A stretch of DNA of 64,000 nucleotides. Source: Strobilurus pachycystidiatus. Taxonomy: Eukaryota; Basidiomycota; Agaricomycetes; Agaricales; Physalacriaceae. Numbering within the stretch: the first letter of the stretch is position 1; each line of letters starts with the position of its first letter. A program made the position numbers and the translations under genes. Under the pieces are notes generated by a model. It had not been told where the DNA came from, searched no databases, and worked only from the letters and a program-made list of their open reading frames with translations. This document shows, piece by piece, positions 12,757 through 25,000 of this stretch. The DNA lies in contig JAHLMK010000006.1 of the NCBI GenBank assembly GCA_019915135.1, positions 1,054,001 through 1,118,000 of the forward strand. Reading direction: 5' to 3'.

Positions 12757-14122
12757 ATGTTCTATCCGTGAGGCCCAGCTCCGCTTCGATCACTGGTCTT
12801 CCAACACCCAATAGGTTCGTTCTGTCTCAAAAGTCAATATCGGAACAGCGCAATATGTTCCTCTTTGACTTTGTGGAGTACCCAGTAGTTCTTATGACCG
12901 GAGGTTCGACACACCTTTTGCGCAACTTGCTGCCCCTGAAATCAATTCGAAGGCTGGAACCTTGACCATCACCGCATAACAATACAAACATTTTATCGCT
13001 GGCTTCAGATTCTTGACGATCACCAGTTTGGCCGTGATATGAACTTTCAGCTGCAGAAAATCAACTTGAAAAGAATCGGCATCTTTCGTTACGTTGTAGA
13101 CTCTTCTGAGGGGCCGCTACTTCCTCGCGACTCCGCCGATCTATTGAAGCCAGGACTGTACGGTCCATACCAAAGTGTGTGCTATGCCTTTTATGCCAAC
13201 CTGGTACACTGACTTTGCTTCTAGATGGCAAGCCATATACATCTTTGATCAGCAGTCGCTTTTCTTTGATCACACTTCGGGAATTCGAAACGGGCCCTGG
13301 GCGTACTGGGGAGGATATAGGGATGGACCTGAACCAACACCGTGACGTGAGGTTTTGTATCTGGCCGTTGCATATAGCCATTGACCAAAGTGTCCAGAAT
13401 AAAATATCTCAGGCCATCATTGACGCCGTCACCCGGCGCGACTGTGGGGTGTGCTGTGTCACCGGCCGCGCAGATCTTTCAACTACCATAATGTGGGTTT
13501 TTCCTCCCTCTAGGGCCTATGAGGTATGTGCCGTGTTTCCAGCCACGCCGTAACCCAATATCTCTTGTCAGCTCTACGAGCAAACAAGTCTTGACGGACC
13601 GGACCTACACAAGGTTCACAGAAGTGTCGAAAATGCAATGACCCTCTGTAACACACTAATTGAGCCCTACATGGAGAACATGTTCAGCATCGACATAGAG
13701 GTATCGTGGCGCTCTGTTGCACGCAATATGCTAAGACAACATTGTAGGACGCCGGGCGCATCGTCACCTTTGTGGACCTACACATCAAAGTCCCGAGCGC
13801 ACCATCGCTCCCATCCCATCTTCCGCGCCAGTCCGCGGCACACGTGTACTGGCGGCTACATTTCAAATACACTCTTGGGGTTCACTTTACTAGCGGCGAT
13901 ATCTACTACGAGGAACAGGAGACTCACCCCGGGGAGTTGATGGACGAGCTTGTGGATAACTACGCTAATCTGCAAGATCCGAAGTGGCAGTCCGGCGTAG
14001 GCGCAGAGGTCCTGGCGGTATTCGTTGAGCAGCAGATGCTTTTGAAGTGGAGAGGGTCTGACGAAGGCTCGGGCTGCGTGAATAGCGGCGACGGTGATGA
14101 TTCTGAGTCCGAACTCAGATGA
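12757..14122 (+). CDS. HNH-like protein, copy A (His replaced)
   Basis: Seven exons (12757-12767, 12815-12903, 12953-13174, 13225-13346, 13398-13523, 13572-13700, 13748-14122) join in phase to 357 aa. Conserved blocks are SQKSISEQRNMFLF, FYRWLQILDDH, NLKRIGIFRYVVDSSEGP, the HNH-like core TRRDCGVCCVTGRADL then TTIMWVFPPS, and a C-terminal helical region ending in an acidic tail (DDSESELR). In canonical relatives the core continues AHI.P; here Trp stands at the His position, so nuclease activity is doubtful. The true start may lie upstream, because coding-like similarity between copies extends back to about 12,545. Function unknown. Confidence 0.62.
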
Positions 14123-15230
14123 TGATAGTGTCAAGGAGGCCCGCATGTCCAGACTCGACAACTGACCTGGTCCATGCACTTCACAGTGCCAGTTTTGCCG
14201 TTGTAATCTTTCTCCTGTTGTTGTACTAATTCACCTCTCTCACGAAACTATATCTGTATCACACTGCTCTAATCAATGAGACCCAACTCCTTAATCTCAT
14301 GTTTGTGTGTGACTTGGTCGAGAATGACGCCTGTCCACCTTCAGGTATGGGCTCTTGGATATGGAGTGCAGGCCCATGGATGCATACTTGTGTTAAAGTA
14401 TGACTCTTCCGTTCTGTAGAATGGCTAGTTGGTGTCAAAGTAGGCGTAGACCTTTGTCTCTCTCAAACGTTCTGAACATATGCCACAGTTCTATGCATGT
14501 CGACGTATGAACAACTGTAATACCTTAGAAGTTGAATGTTCCTCTTTTGGTCCACCCGGCAGGTTCTTGTCTACTTCAACAAAGGTTTTTCGGCCTCATC
14601 AAGACTTCTCACGTCGATGAACGAGATCACCATTCACATCTGGTCGCAAATGCATACTATGGACCTGTCGAGGGATGATCTCTCGATATGGCGCGCAGCG
14701 CACAGATTCAGTGACAAGGTCCTGAACGAACTTCAACCGGCCGCGATGAGATGCTCACTGCAATCAGCAAACACTCCTACAAATGCGAGTCAGCCAGGAC
14801 ACGGTGCGTGGGTTCCGTCAATCGATTAATAAACCAAAGCGGCAAGGGGCAAATTCTCAGCACGACCGTCGCAATGAACAGTCGGCAGCCTGTACCAGAA
14901 GACTGTGTTGTTATCGAGCGACTCGGTAAACAAGGTAGAGATTGGCTTCGGTCGTCATATGGAGCGTCGTCCTTGTCTCGATACCTCATTGGTCATGCAG
15001 GATGAGTATACACAGGCAATTCACAGTGCAGGTTGGGCCACAGACAGCGGCGTTACTGTTGATTCAACATGGAGCGATTCGGCGACTAGGACAGTGGCAG
15101 TTCGTAGTGCCAATGGACATAGACACGTTGATGCCATTGTTAGAAAGGCCTGACGATGAATGAAGAACACGCTCCTCCAGATATGCTCTGAACGCTGATA
15201 AGCATTAAGAAAACCCACGAGGAAGAGCGA
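14123..15230. repeat. HNH 3' flank plus ING-module flank copy
   Basis: The first part (to about 14,330) repeats the sequence downstream of HNH copy C, seen in reverse at 46,000-46,230, and at 350-540. The rest repeats the ING-module flank blocks of 4,240-5,180 ('caagacttctcacgtcgatgaacgagatca', 'gatgctcactgcaatcagc', 'gttgatgccattgttagaaa'). No gene is visible. Confidence 0.6.
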
Positions 15231-15560
15231 ACTCACAATTACCTTCTGTTTCCGGCCGTTGGTCTGACCAGCCATATTACTCTTGCATACGTCGCAGTAC
15301 GACGACCGATCCTCGCTGAGCCGGGTTGACTTGAGGCTGACACACGAGAGCTGGGACCATTCGCATGAACAACGGGTTCCAACACAAGCAATCATATAGC
15401 CCAGATGTAGCGGACTCGGCTGATCTCCTTGGCGGCGTTGTGGTTGAAGCCAGGGCCGTGCGCCGAGGACGAGGACGAGGCGCGGGTGTGGACGGAGTCG
15501 GTGAGCGCTCGCCTTGGAGCTTGCGCAACTTGCCTATGTCAAGGTCAAGACGCTAGCGCG
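15231..15560 (-). pseudogene. ING/PHD gene relic 2
   Basis: Decayed copy of the ING gene. The last exon reads CSCEWSQLSCVSLKSTRL then YCDVCKSNMAGQTNGRK, clearly the PHD end of the intact gene, but the motif Cys-Pro-Tyr has become Cys-Ser-Cys and the Trp-Phe-His zinc ligand is lost (SQL for FHL). Upstream, VRKLQGE and the surrounding Ser-rich linker survive. The acidic linker and first PHD cysteines are deleted, and everything before the linker is absent. Confidence 0.72.
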
Positions 15561-15789
15561 ACGACTCGAGGTCTCAACTTCTTGTTTCGGCGTTCGTGTC
15601 GTGATGACGGATGGCCAAGATGGAGGCCAGATCAGCATCGAGTTGTACAGCGTCTATGACATTGGCGTCGGCTACGGAATTGCTTCAGATATGTGTAAGT
15701 GAGTTGATCAGTGCAACTGACCGGGCGGGGCCGGAGAAAAGCAAGGAGACGGCTGCCTGCTTGGGCTGACAAGTGAGGACCTTGGCGGC

Positions 15790-16086
15790 GGCGGTCAACG
15801 AGAAGGTGGTTGTACAATGGCGTCAGCAGGAGCTGCTATGATACAAGCATGAGCTTTCCTTGGAGACCGCGCGGATGACCAGGCCCTGCGCGCTACGAGG
15901 ATTTTGCCGTTTGAGCTTGAACAGATTGGTGCGTAGACGGGTGATCCCTTGAAGTAATGGAGGAGACTGGCGGGAGGTCTGCTTGGAGGAGAGAGAATGC
16001 TGAGGGACGAGCAGTGAAGGGAGACGAGGAAGGACAGACGGGACCTGCCGATATTGGATGACAGAGGACATGGAGGTCGGTGATCA
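15790..16086 (-). pseudogene. Class 3 lipase 5' relic B
   Basis: Encodes a broken N-terminal lipase segment: ASLLHYFKGSPVYAPIC and NGKILVA align with ASLLHYFKYASSAYAPIC and NGKVLVA of the intact lipase. There is a local frame change at the start, and everything downstream of this strand is missing. It sits head-to-head with HNH gene B. Confidence 0.62.
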
Positions 16087-16356
16087 AGGTCGGCGATCAA
16101 CGTGATGATCACGATCGGTCTTTCAAATTTCAAATTTCAACTCGCGATCAGCCCGACAGGCGCTTCTTTCTCTTGACGGTCACCGTCAATAAACGCGTCG
16201 ACAACGATATCCTTGCTCTACTTGGTCTCGGGTTTCGGACACCTCACACTGTCCTGCCGACTATAACACATCTGGTGGCACTCTGACTTGCCTGTATCTG
16301 TCGTTCCAAACTTCCCTCCACGCTTTCGAGTCTCAGACATCTTCCTTCACACCACC

Positions 16357-17765
16357 ATGTCCTATCCGTGAGGCCCAATTTCGCTTGTGATACTGGTGAT
16401 ACTGGTCTTCTAACACCCTATAGGTTTGTTTTGTCTCAAAAATCAATCTCGGAACAGCGCAATATGTTTCTCTTCAGCGTTGTGGAGTTCCAATTGGTCA
16501 TTATGAGCGGAGGTACGACGCCCTTTACGCAATTTGCTGTATCTAGACATTATTTTCAAGGCTGGAACCTTGACCATCATCGCATGACAATACAAACATT
16601 CTATCGCTGGCTTGATATCGTCGACGATCACAAATTGGAACGTGATCAGAACTTCCAGCTACAAAAAATCAACCTGAAGAAATTCGACGTCTGTCGTTAC
16701 ATGGTGGATTCTGTTGAAGGACCCTTGCTTTCGCGTGACTCTGTCGAACTATTGGAGCCAGGAAATTACGGTGCATTTCAAAGTTTGTGCTGCGCCTCAC
16801 AATTGCTACCCCGACTGATTCTCGTCCCAGATGGCCAGCCGTATCCCCATGAGGTCGGCAATCGTTTTTTCGCAGACACACTTCGGGGAATCGAAAAGGA
16901 CGTTGGGCGTCGCGGGGAGGATAAAGGAGAAGACTCAAACCGACACGTGAGGTTTCGTATCTATTCGGGCGCTGACCATAATTATTGATTAAATTGTGCA
17001 GAATAAAATGCCTCAGGCCATCACTGACGCCGTTACACGGCGCGATTGTGGGGTGTGCTGTGTCACCGGCCGCGCAGATCTTCCAACTACGATAATCTGG
17101 GCTTTTCCTCCTTCTATGGCCCATGAGGTATGTGCCGTGTTTTTAACCGCACCGTAACTCAAGATCCCTCGTCAGTCCTACGACAGAGACTTTGAAAACC
17201 CGAGCCTGTACGAGGTGTACAGAAGTGTTGACAATGCAATCACTCTCTGTAACACACTAGTTGAGCCCTACATGGAGAATATGTTTAGCATCGACATAGA
17301 GGTACTGCTGCCCTCTGTCATATGGCATGATGCTAAGGCAGGATATTGTAGGACACTGGTCGCATTGTCACCTTCGTGGACCTCCCCATCAAAGTCCCGA
17401 GCGCACCATCGCTCCCTTCCCATCTTCCGCGCCATTCCGCCGCACACATGTTTTGGCGTCTACATTTCGAATGGACTCTTGCAGTTCACTTCCTTGGCGG
17501 CGATATCTACTACGAGAAACATCTGTTGGCTCATATACAGGAATTGATGGACGAGCTTGCGGATGATTGCGCTGACTTGAACGATCCCAAGTGGCAGTCC
17601 GGCGTAGGTGCAGAGGTCCTGGCGGAATTTATTAGGCAGCAGCTGTGTTTGAAGTCGACGGGCTCGGATGACGGCTCGGACGTTGTGGACAGCGGCGACG
17701 GTAACGACGGCTTAGACGACGTGGACAGCGGCGACGCTGATGATTCTGAGTCCGAACTCAGATGA
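16357..17765 (+). CDS. HNH-like protein, copy B (His replaced)
   Basis: Seven exons (16357-16367, 16424-16512, 16561-16782, 16831-16946, 17002-17127, 17176-17301, 17352-17765) join to 367 aa with the same intron positions and phases as copies A and C. The core reads TRRDCGVCCVTGRADL then TTIIWAFPPS, again with Trp where HNH enzymes have His. The C-terminus carries a short acidic near-repeat built on VDSGDG/VDSGDA units, expanded relative to A and C. Intact splice sites and frame suggest it is expressed or recently was. The start may lie further upstream (coding-like similarity from about 16,170). Confidence 0.62.
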
Positions 17766-18636
17766 GGATAGTGTCAAGGAGGCTCGAATTTTGGATTCCA
17801 CCTTGATGTATATATGATCTTGACTACCTCTTACATAGTTTTTCACAGTACTCATCCGTGTAATCGTATCACTTCTGGTCTGAATAAACTCGTTTCTTCA
17901 TCTATATGTGTAGCGATATGACCGCTATCTTTGATGGACTTGTCCCACCTAGTATGTATATTCTTCGTCTCCTCGCACTATCGTCCTTGTCGCCTTCAAA
18001 CTTCAGATGAAAGAACTATTGCTATCTTGTCCGTTGCTGGATCTGGTGCACTGATTGAGGCTTCGCTGGCTCATGCCTACCTCAATGACGGGGACCGAGT
18101 CGATCTTCGTGAGTAGGTAGTACATGAGTTTCTGCTACGGAGTCTCGCTGGCTGAGTGCACGGGTGTTGGTCCTGCCTCAGCCCCGACTGACTAGAAATG
18201 AACCTGAAGGATATGCGCGAATGACGAGAAGAGGCAACTCACAGTTTCGTATGAAAAGAACTTCCCAAGCTGTGAGATGGCCGAGTGCACGGTGAGTGAG
18301 CTCCCTACGAATGTGTTGAGGCGGCAATGAACCGACGTCGGACCATGGTGACGGACGCATTCTGGACTCAGGCCGTGCTCGACAGTGCTGTTTACGCCAG
18401 CCGACCAGCGTCGACCCCGTCGGGATTACTCGATGTGTTGGTACCAGAGATGAAAGACATCGACAGTGTTTCTTCTGTTGTACAGTAGCCATCGGGCGTC
18501 GAGCGAAATTCTCGTCGGAAGTAAAGAAATGGAATGTAGAGATGTCATCCAGAGAGCAATAAATACGACCAATAAACAACCAACGTACACGGTAGCAAGG
18601 ATTAGACGTGAGTAAGGTAAGATAATCATACAAGGG
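17766..18636. other. Intergenic: 3' flanks of HNH B and the HPC2-like gene
   Basis: No supported gene. The minus-strand ORF near 18,178-18,633 has no family resemblance and probably lies in the 3' UTR and flank of the HPC2-like gene. The boundary between accessory DNA and the conserved block falls here. Confidence 0.4.
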
Positions 18637-20345
18637 TCATGAGAGTCCCTCTGCTTCGAGCTGCTCCTTCTCCAGACGCTTCTTGATGGCAGATACTGGG
18701 AAGAGTGAGTGACGATATTTGCGCGACGAACGGACGAGCTTACCATCCCGACTTATCTGCCCACTCGACATCCACCCCTCCGGAAAGACACCGACGATCT
18801 TCTGGTACAACACCTTCCGCAGGCCCTGTTCCGATACTTGTATGATTGAGTTTTCGAGTTGACTGTGAGGCGTGAGTGGGTGTGAGAGGGAAGGGGGCGA
18901 TGAGTACATACTTCTTCTCATTCTCCAACCGACAGCACTCGTTGCTGAGCAGGACAAGCTCCCAGACCATGTTCTTCATCGTCTCCGTCATGCGATACTT
19001 CTTCGTCGGCGGATGCGGTTCGCGGCCGTTCTTGCCCTCTTCTCCATCGCCCTCCCCAGTCGGGCTGCCAGGTCTCGTCGGCGGCCCCGGCGGCTCGCTC
19101 GTGCCCGTGCCCGTCCCGTCGTCCTTCTGCGCGCGCACCTTTTCCTGGCGCTTATCCCACGCGACGACCGCATTCTGCCAGTCCTCCTCCGCCTTCTTGA
19201 ACCCCTCCGCGGCGAGCTTGCCGAGCTGCTCGAGTATCGCCTCCTGCCGCTTGACGAGCAGCGCGGTATGCTCGACAAAGATGGTGCGCTTGATGAGCTT
19301 GCTCATGGTGAACTTGTTGTACGGGAAGAGCGTGGGCATGAGGTTGAAAAAGTGGTCGTCGTACTCGTCGAGCTCGACGGCGAGGAGGGCGACCTGGGCG
19401 AGCAGGGGCTTGATGGTGGGCGGGAACTTGCCCTTGTTGGACCAGTCCTCCTTGTCGATGGCGCGCTTGAGGCCGTCGATGGCGGTCTGGAGGCGCGCGT
19501 CAAAGGACGTGACGTCGACGATCTTGCGCTTCTTGCCGTTCTCGGTGACGCTGATGTAGCGCTTGCGCTTCTGGCCCGCGACCTCTGCGGGCTCGTCGTC
19601 CGTGCCGTCGAGCGCGATGGGCGAGTCGCGCGACCCCTCGCCACCGTCGGGTTTGAGGATGGGCGCTTTGAGGCGGGATTTGGGTTTGACGGGTGATCTG
19701 GGGTGAGTGTCGGCGTGATGTGGCGCGTAATTAGCGGGAATGGACGCACGACTTGTCTTTGAGGAGAGCGACCTGGCCGGCAGAGACGTAGAAGCCGCGC
19801 TGCTTGGTCTGCGCAAAGAACTTGCGGTCGTCGACAGCGAGCTCCGAGTCGTCGATGAAGGGATCGTTGGTGTCGTAATACTCCTGCTGAAAGTTCTTTC
19901 TCTGCGCGGCCGTGAACAACATAACCAGAGTGGTTTATGAACGCACCTTTTTCTTCTTGCCGACCGCCGTGACCTCCTCTGGCTCGGGCTCGGGCTCGCT
20001 CTCGCTGGTGTCCGCAGCCTTGGCGGTTTCCACGACGGGCTCCCGCTGACCGGTTTCCAACGCCAGGCTGTTGATGTCGACTTCATAGTTATCCGGCCCG
20101 CCCAAGCGGATGTCGAGGCGGATGGTTTGCAGCGGCGGCGGCGGGACGATGGGGGGAGGAGTCGGAGAGTGATAGTGTTTGCGCTCGCTTTTCGGCTTCT
20201 TGGGCGTCTTTTCCTTGTCCTCGGCCTTGACGACTTCGGCGGGCGGCGGTTCGGCGGTAGTGGTGGCGGCGTCGGGCTCGGGAGAGGAGGGCGGGTGAGG
20301 CAGCGGCGACAGCGACGACGACCGCATATCAACGTCGGCGTCCAT
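18637..20345 (-). CDS. HPC2/ubinuclein-like HIR complex subunit
   Basis: Five exons (20345-19947, 19901-19750, 19697-18912, 18862-18744, 18695-18637) join to 504 aa. An N-terminal Pro/Ser/Glu-rich acidic region leads to the Hpc2-related domain: EYYDTNDPFIDDSEL then KQRGFYVSAGQV, the hallmark that binds HIRA. The middle region (LQTAIDGLKRAIDKED; LFPYNKFTMSKLIKRTIF) matches the ubinuclein middle domain, and the C-terminus is helical. HPC2 is a subunit of the HIR/HIRA histone chaperone that deposits H3-H4 outside S phase. An in-frame ATG at 20402 would extend it by 19 aa. Confidence 0.88.
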
Positions 20346-20689
20346 CACTTGCGCAAAGCGAAACTGGAAGTTTCCTTTTCCGGCCAAACTGAAGCGTTTC
20401 AATCAGGACAAACAAGATCAGATCCAGAAGGTGCTTGGCGGGTGGCGCGGCGGGATCCCGACTCATGGCGGGGGCGGGGGCGGCGCGCTTGCTTTCCTTT
20501 GCAGTGTGGGTCGAATATGTATCGGATGTGTAGTTTTGTCGGCGAGATGTCATCGTCGAAAAGGAACAGATGCACGTGGAAAGCAAGTGGAAGTAGTCGT
20601 GCACCAAGCGGTGATTGCCATACTTGGCATCTTCCACGTACCAGTCAGTCGCCAATCCTGCGTCTCTTTTCGTGCTCATCGCATCGCAG
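20346..20689. promoter_or_regulatory. Shared upstream region, HPC2-like and zeta-COP
   Basis: About 340 bp between divergently transcribed housekeeping genes, so a shared promoter is likely (inference). The first intron and the split start codon of the zeta-COP gene lie inside it. No TATA box stands out. Confidence 0.4.
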
Positions 20690-21350
20690 TGAACCTCTCC
20701 TTGTACAGCGTCAATGGCTTTGTACTCCTCGACACCGACGGCCATCGCGTCCTGGCAAAGTACTACCGCCCGAAGAGCCATCCGCTAGGCGAATCCAAGG
20801 ACCTGCTTGCGCTCAAGGACCAGAAAGCGTTCGAGAAGGGACTGTACCAGAAGACAAAGAAGGCTGGAGGTGCGTATCGCACCATCGACGGCGGGCTTTG
20901 TGTTGACGCAGACTCGGGCAGGCGACATCATTCTGTACGACGGCAAGCTCGCGGTGTACAAACACTCGCTGGACCTCATTCTCTACTTCATCGCGGGGCC
21001 AAACGAGAACGAACTGATGCTGTCCACGGCGCTCAACTCGTTCACGGACGCGCTCTCACTGCTACTGCGCAACCAGCTGGAGAAGAGGGCTGTTCTCGAA
21101 AACTTGGACATGGTGCTCCTCTGTCTAGACGAGACTATTGACGATGGGTGCGAGCTCTTTCCATGCAGTATAATACGTGCTCATATGTGTGTGGTGCAGG
21201 ATAATCGTGGACACGGACGCCGCAGCCATCGCCTCGCGCGTCAGCCGGCCGCGACCCGACACAACAGACATTGTGATCAACGAGCAGACGATAATGAACG
21301 CATACCAGACGGTCAAGGAGCGGGTCGCACAGCGGATGGGGCAGTTTTAG
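20690..21350 (+). CDS. RET3: Coatomer subunit zeta
   Basis: Visible exons are 20690-20869, 20922-21147 and 21200-21350. They encode NLSLYSVNGFVLLDTDGHRV, LAKYYRP, DIILYDGKLAVYKHSLDLI, NENELMLSTALNSFTDAL and a tail ending AQRMGQF, the longin-like fold of zeta-COP. It is part of the COPI coat for Golgi-to-ER transport. Exon 20690 begins with TG directly after a CAG acceptor, so the A of the start codon must come from an upstream exon. A GTAGTC donor after 20592 is one candidate, and an ATG at 20550 could add a short N-terminal extension. With the split ATG the protein is 185 aa, normal for the family. Confidence 0.92.
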
Positions 21351-21470
21351 GTTTTCCATGCTTCCTGTATTCATTCACTTGCATTTGCGGACTATGTATT
21401 ATGTTCTCGTTCTCTCCAAGTGTGTTGCATTGGTTGGTGGTAAAGACAAGTCTATTGGCTCCCATCCATT

Positions 21471-21774
21471 CTAGTGCGCAGCAGCCTCTCTCTCCTTTGC
21501 GATGGCGGCGCCGTAGGGGTTTTTGGGGTCCGCGGCATATTCGGGGGCTGCTGCAGTCAGAACAGGGCAACAGCTAGCAGAGGATACGAGACGCACAGCG
21601 AACGGCAACATCCTGAATCTTGGACACACCGTACATGGTGATGACGCCCGCTACCATGAACGGCCACAAGGGCTTAACGACCTGCGCCATGATACTGTCA
21701 GTGTGCGTCGGGAGGGCGGGCGTTTACGGGGAACTTGCAGGTGTGGGCCATTTGCGGAGTCCGAGGAAGGCCAT
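21471..21774 (-). CDS. ATP18: ATP synthase subunit J (i), mitochondrial
   Basis: A small three-exon gene (21774-21739, 21681-21597, 21550-21471), 66 aa, easily missed. It reads LRKWPTPVVKPLWPFMVAG, ITMYGVSKIQDVAVRS, then EYAADPKNPYGAAIA. Known ATP synthase J chains share the WPTP..KP.WPF start, one membrane segment and a DP.NP motif. The protein is a membrane subunit of the F1Fo ATP synthase peripheral region. The first intron uses a GC-AG boundary (GCAAGT donor); reading it as GT would break the conserved TP-VVKP join. The gene converges on zeta-COP and diverges from VPS11. Confidence 0.86.
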
Positions 21775-22004
21775 TGTCTATATGAAGCTGGTTATTTGGG
21801 CGGGATAACGCGGAGCAGGAGGGCGGCGTACTGTGATGATGAGAGAACAGGTCGGTGCTGGGAGACTGCTCGGAAGGGACCGCTGTTGGTCTCGCGTGGG
21901 AAGGGCTTGCCTGTTGTGGACTAGCCCTAACCCCAGACTCACCTGTCCCTTGCCTCTTGCCATCGCGTCAATGCTCTAATATTCATGCTAATCTCGCATC
22001 CACA
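21775..22004. promoter_or_regulatory. Divergent promoter ATP18 / VPS11
   Basis: 230 bp between the two start codons. It must contain both promoters and leaders; no specific motif is claimed. Confidence 0.4.
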
Positions 22005-25000
22005 ATGAGTGCAACAGTATCGGCGCCTAGGGTGAGTGCGGCATAGCAGCTGCTTTCTGTCGACGCTGACGGCAACCCAGTTTAGGCAGTTTCCGTTCTT
22101 CGACCAGCAGGTCATCAAGGACGTACACGACCTCGAGAGCACGCCGGACATCTTCAAGGTTTGCAAGGCTCATACCCTTGTCTTGTTTGCTCTCTAAGCT
22201 CTAACCCAGGCAACACCGGAAATATCGACTATTGCTACGTGCTACTCGGGCGTGCTTGTCGCCGACATCCATGGAAGCATACATCTGCTTAACAAGGAAT
22301 TCGAGTCCACCAACAGCTGGGTCGCCCATGTCGCAGGCCGCGTCACGCACATGGCTGAGCGGAGACACGTTCTCGTGACGCTTGGCGTGCGTATACTCTG
22401 ATTCTACAAACCGCGCACTGATGCTGTGCATAGGAAGAAGACGCGGTGTCCTCGCCCATACTCAAGGTCTGGGACATGGAAGCCTTCCACAAATCCACCG
22501 GTGCCCCTCTCCTGCTGCGCTCCGCCAAAGTACAGCTCGGCAACCGCCCGCACCCAGTGTCCACCCTCGCCCTCTCCGCCACGCTCTCCTACCTCGCCAT
22601 CGGCCTCGCCGACGGCACCGTCCTGCTCTACCGCCACCTCGACCAGTCCCTCGCGTCTTCTTCATCTCTCACGGCGCTCCCAAAACCTCGCACAGTGCAC
22701 GAAAGCCCGACAGAGCCCATAACAGGTCTAGGCTTCCGTGAAGCGTACGAGGACAGCCCGAACGTGTACCTGTTCATCGTCACTGTCAACCACGTTCTCT
22801 CATATCAAGCGTCTGGGCGCGGCGGCAGCAGCTCTGCGACGGTCATCGACGAGCTCGGCGCAGGGTTGGGCTGCGCAACGATGGACCAGCACAAGAAGGA
22901 TCTCATCGTCGCGCGGGACGAGGCGATCTACGCGTGCAGCCCAGAGGGACGCGGGACGTGCTGGGCGTACGAGGGACACAAGTCCGCCATACACACGCAC
23001 CAGAACTACCTCGTCATCGTGTCTCCGCCCTTCATCCCCTCCGGATCCAACCCCTCCGCTACCGTCCGCCACTATGCTACTGCGGCCTCTACGCCGACAG
23101 GCCAGGACATCTCGAGAGTGACGGTCTTTGATCCGGATAGCAAGATCGTTGCGTATTCGGGTATATTTGAGGAAGGGGCGCGGGAAGTATTGAGTGCGTG
23201 GGGCAATATCTATGTGTTGACGAATGATGGTGTGGTAGGTCTTTGATTTGCTGCTTTTCGTCGAGTTGGTTGTTGATTGGTTAGCTCAAAGCGCTGGTAG
23301 AGCGGCCGACGTCTGTGAAGCTCGATATGCTCTACGCCCGCTCGCTGTACACGTTGGCGCTCGACCTCGCTAAGACGCAAGGTCTGGACGAGGCTAGCGT
23401 GGCTGATATCCATCAGCAATATGGGGACTATCAGTACGCGAAAGGGGAATACGACGCGGCCATGCAGCAGTTCGTGCAGACGATTGGACACCTGCAGCCT
23501 AGTTATGTCATTCGCAAGGTACCAACTAGTGACTGCCATCGACTCTGATATTCAACTCTCGTAGTTCCTCGACGCACAACGCATACACAACCTCGTCACC
23601 TATCTCCAGGAGCTGCATTCGTTGGGCCTGGCGAATTCTGATCACACGACGTTATTATTGAACACATACACCAAGCTGAAGGACGTCTCGCGTCTGGATA
23701 GTTTCATCAAAACAGAGTCCCGGTCCCGGTCGAGCTCGAACTCGGATGAACTGCCCTTTGATTTGGACACGGCGATTAGGGTATGTCGCCAGGCAGGGTA
23801 TTTCGAGCACGCGTCGTATCTGGCAAAGAAGTATGAGCGCCATGAGGATTATCTGAGGATACAGATCGAGGATGCGGAGAATTATGGGGATGCGTTGGTG
23901 TATCTGCGCAAGTTGGGGCCTGATGCGGTATGCAGATTCCTATTTGATCATATGAACGACACGCTGATGATGGACTCAGACTGAAAGCAATCTGGCGCGG
24001 TATGGCCGTGCGATGCTGGCCAACTTGCCTGCGGAGACGACGCAGCTGCTTATCGATCTGTGTACGAGCACCCTCTCTCCGGGGTCTGAGCCTGAGCCGG
24101 AGGAACTGCCTGCGCGCGCTGCGCCGCCTTCTGCTTCGTACCTGTCGTATCTTGCGCTCAACAGGAACTCCATTGTTGTCGATGGGGTGGGTGCAGGTGT
24201 CATGCCCGCCGTCACCCAGGACGCAGAAACATCTCGCCCATCCACCCCACCGCCCCCACCGCCCAAGCCCAAGCCCGTCAAACGCCTCTCGCCGAGGCTG
24301 TACTTTGCGCACTTTGTCGACCATATGGACCAGTTCGTGTTGTTCCTCGAGACGGTCGCGCGCCGCAGATGGGGGCAGAGCGTCAGCGACGATTCAAGTT
24401 CGCCTGTGGAGCCGCCTCAAGAACCGCCACTGGACGAAAAGGCGGATAGGGAGGACCAGGTAGCGGTGTGGAATACGCTGTTGGAGTTGTACCTGACGCC
24501 GGGACCGGGGAGGGAGAAGGCAAAGGCGATGCGGGTGCTTCAAAGCGAGAGCATACCCTACGACCCGACGCATGCGCTGATATTGTGCTCTGCGCGGCAG
24601 TACACGGAGGGGCTGGTGTTGTTGTGGGAGCGAATGGGGATGTATGAGGATGTCCTCCGGTTTTGGATGGCGAAAGACAAAGAAGGCGACGGGGACGCGT
24701 CGAAGGAGGTGATGAAGCACCTGAATGCGTACGGCGCGGCGCATCCGCACCTCTATCCTTTAGTGTTGAGGTTCTTGACGTCCTCGCCCGAGTTGCTGGG
24801 GCGGCATCAGGGGGATGTGAGGGACGTGTTGGATATCATCAATAGGGAGAACATCATGCCGCCGCTGGGGGTTATTCAGGTGCTGAGCCGGAATGGGGTG
24901 GCGAGCGTGGGGCTGGTAAAGGAGTGGATGATGACGCGGATCAAGGAGGCGAGGGAGGAGATCCAGGCTGTATGTTTTCTTTCCAATGGTTGTTTGTGGG

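Noticed and set aside
18178..18633. 151-codon minus-strand ORF next to the HPC2-like gene
   Set aside because: No family resemblance and located where the HPC2-like 3' UTR should be.
18872..19696. Long plus-strand ORFs opposite the HPC2-like gene
   Set aside because: Antisense shadow of a GC-rich, well-conserved coding exon.
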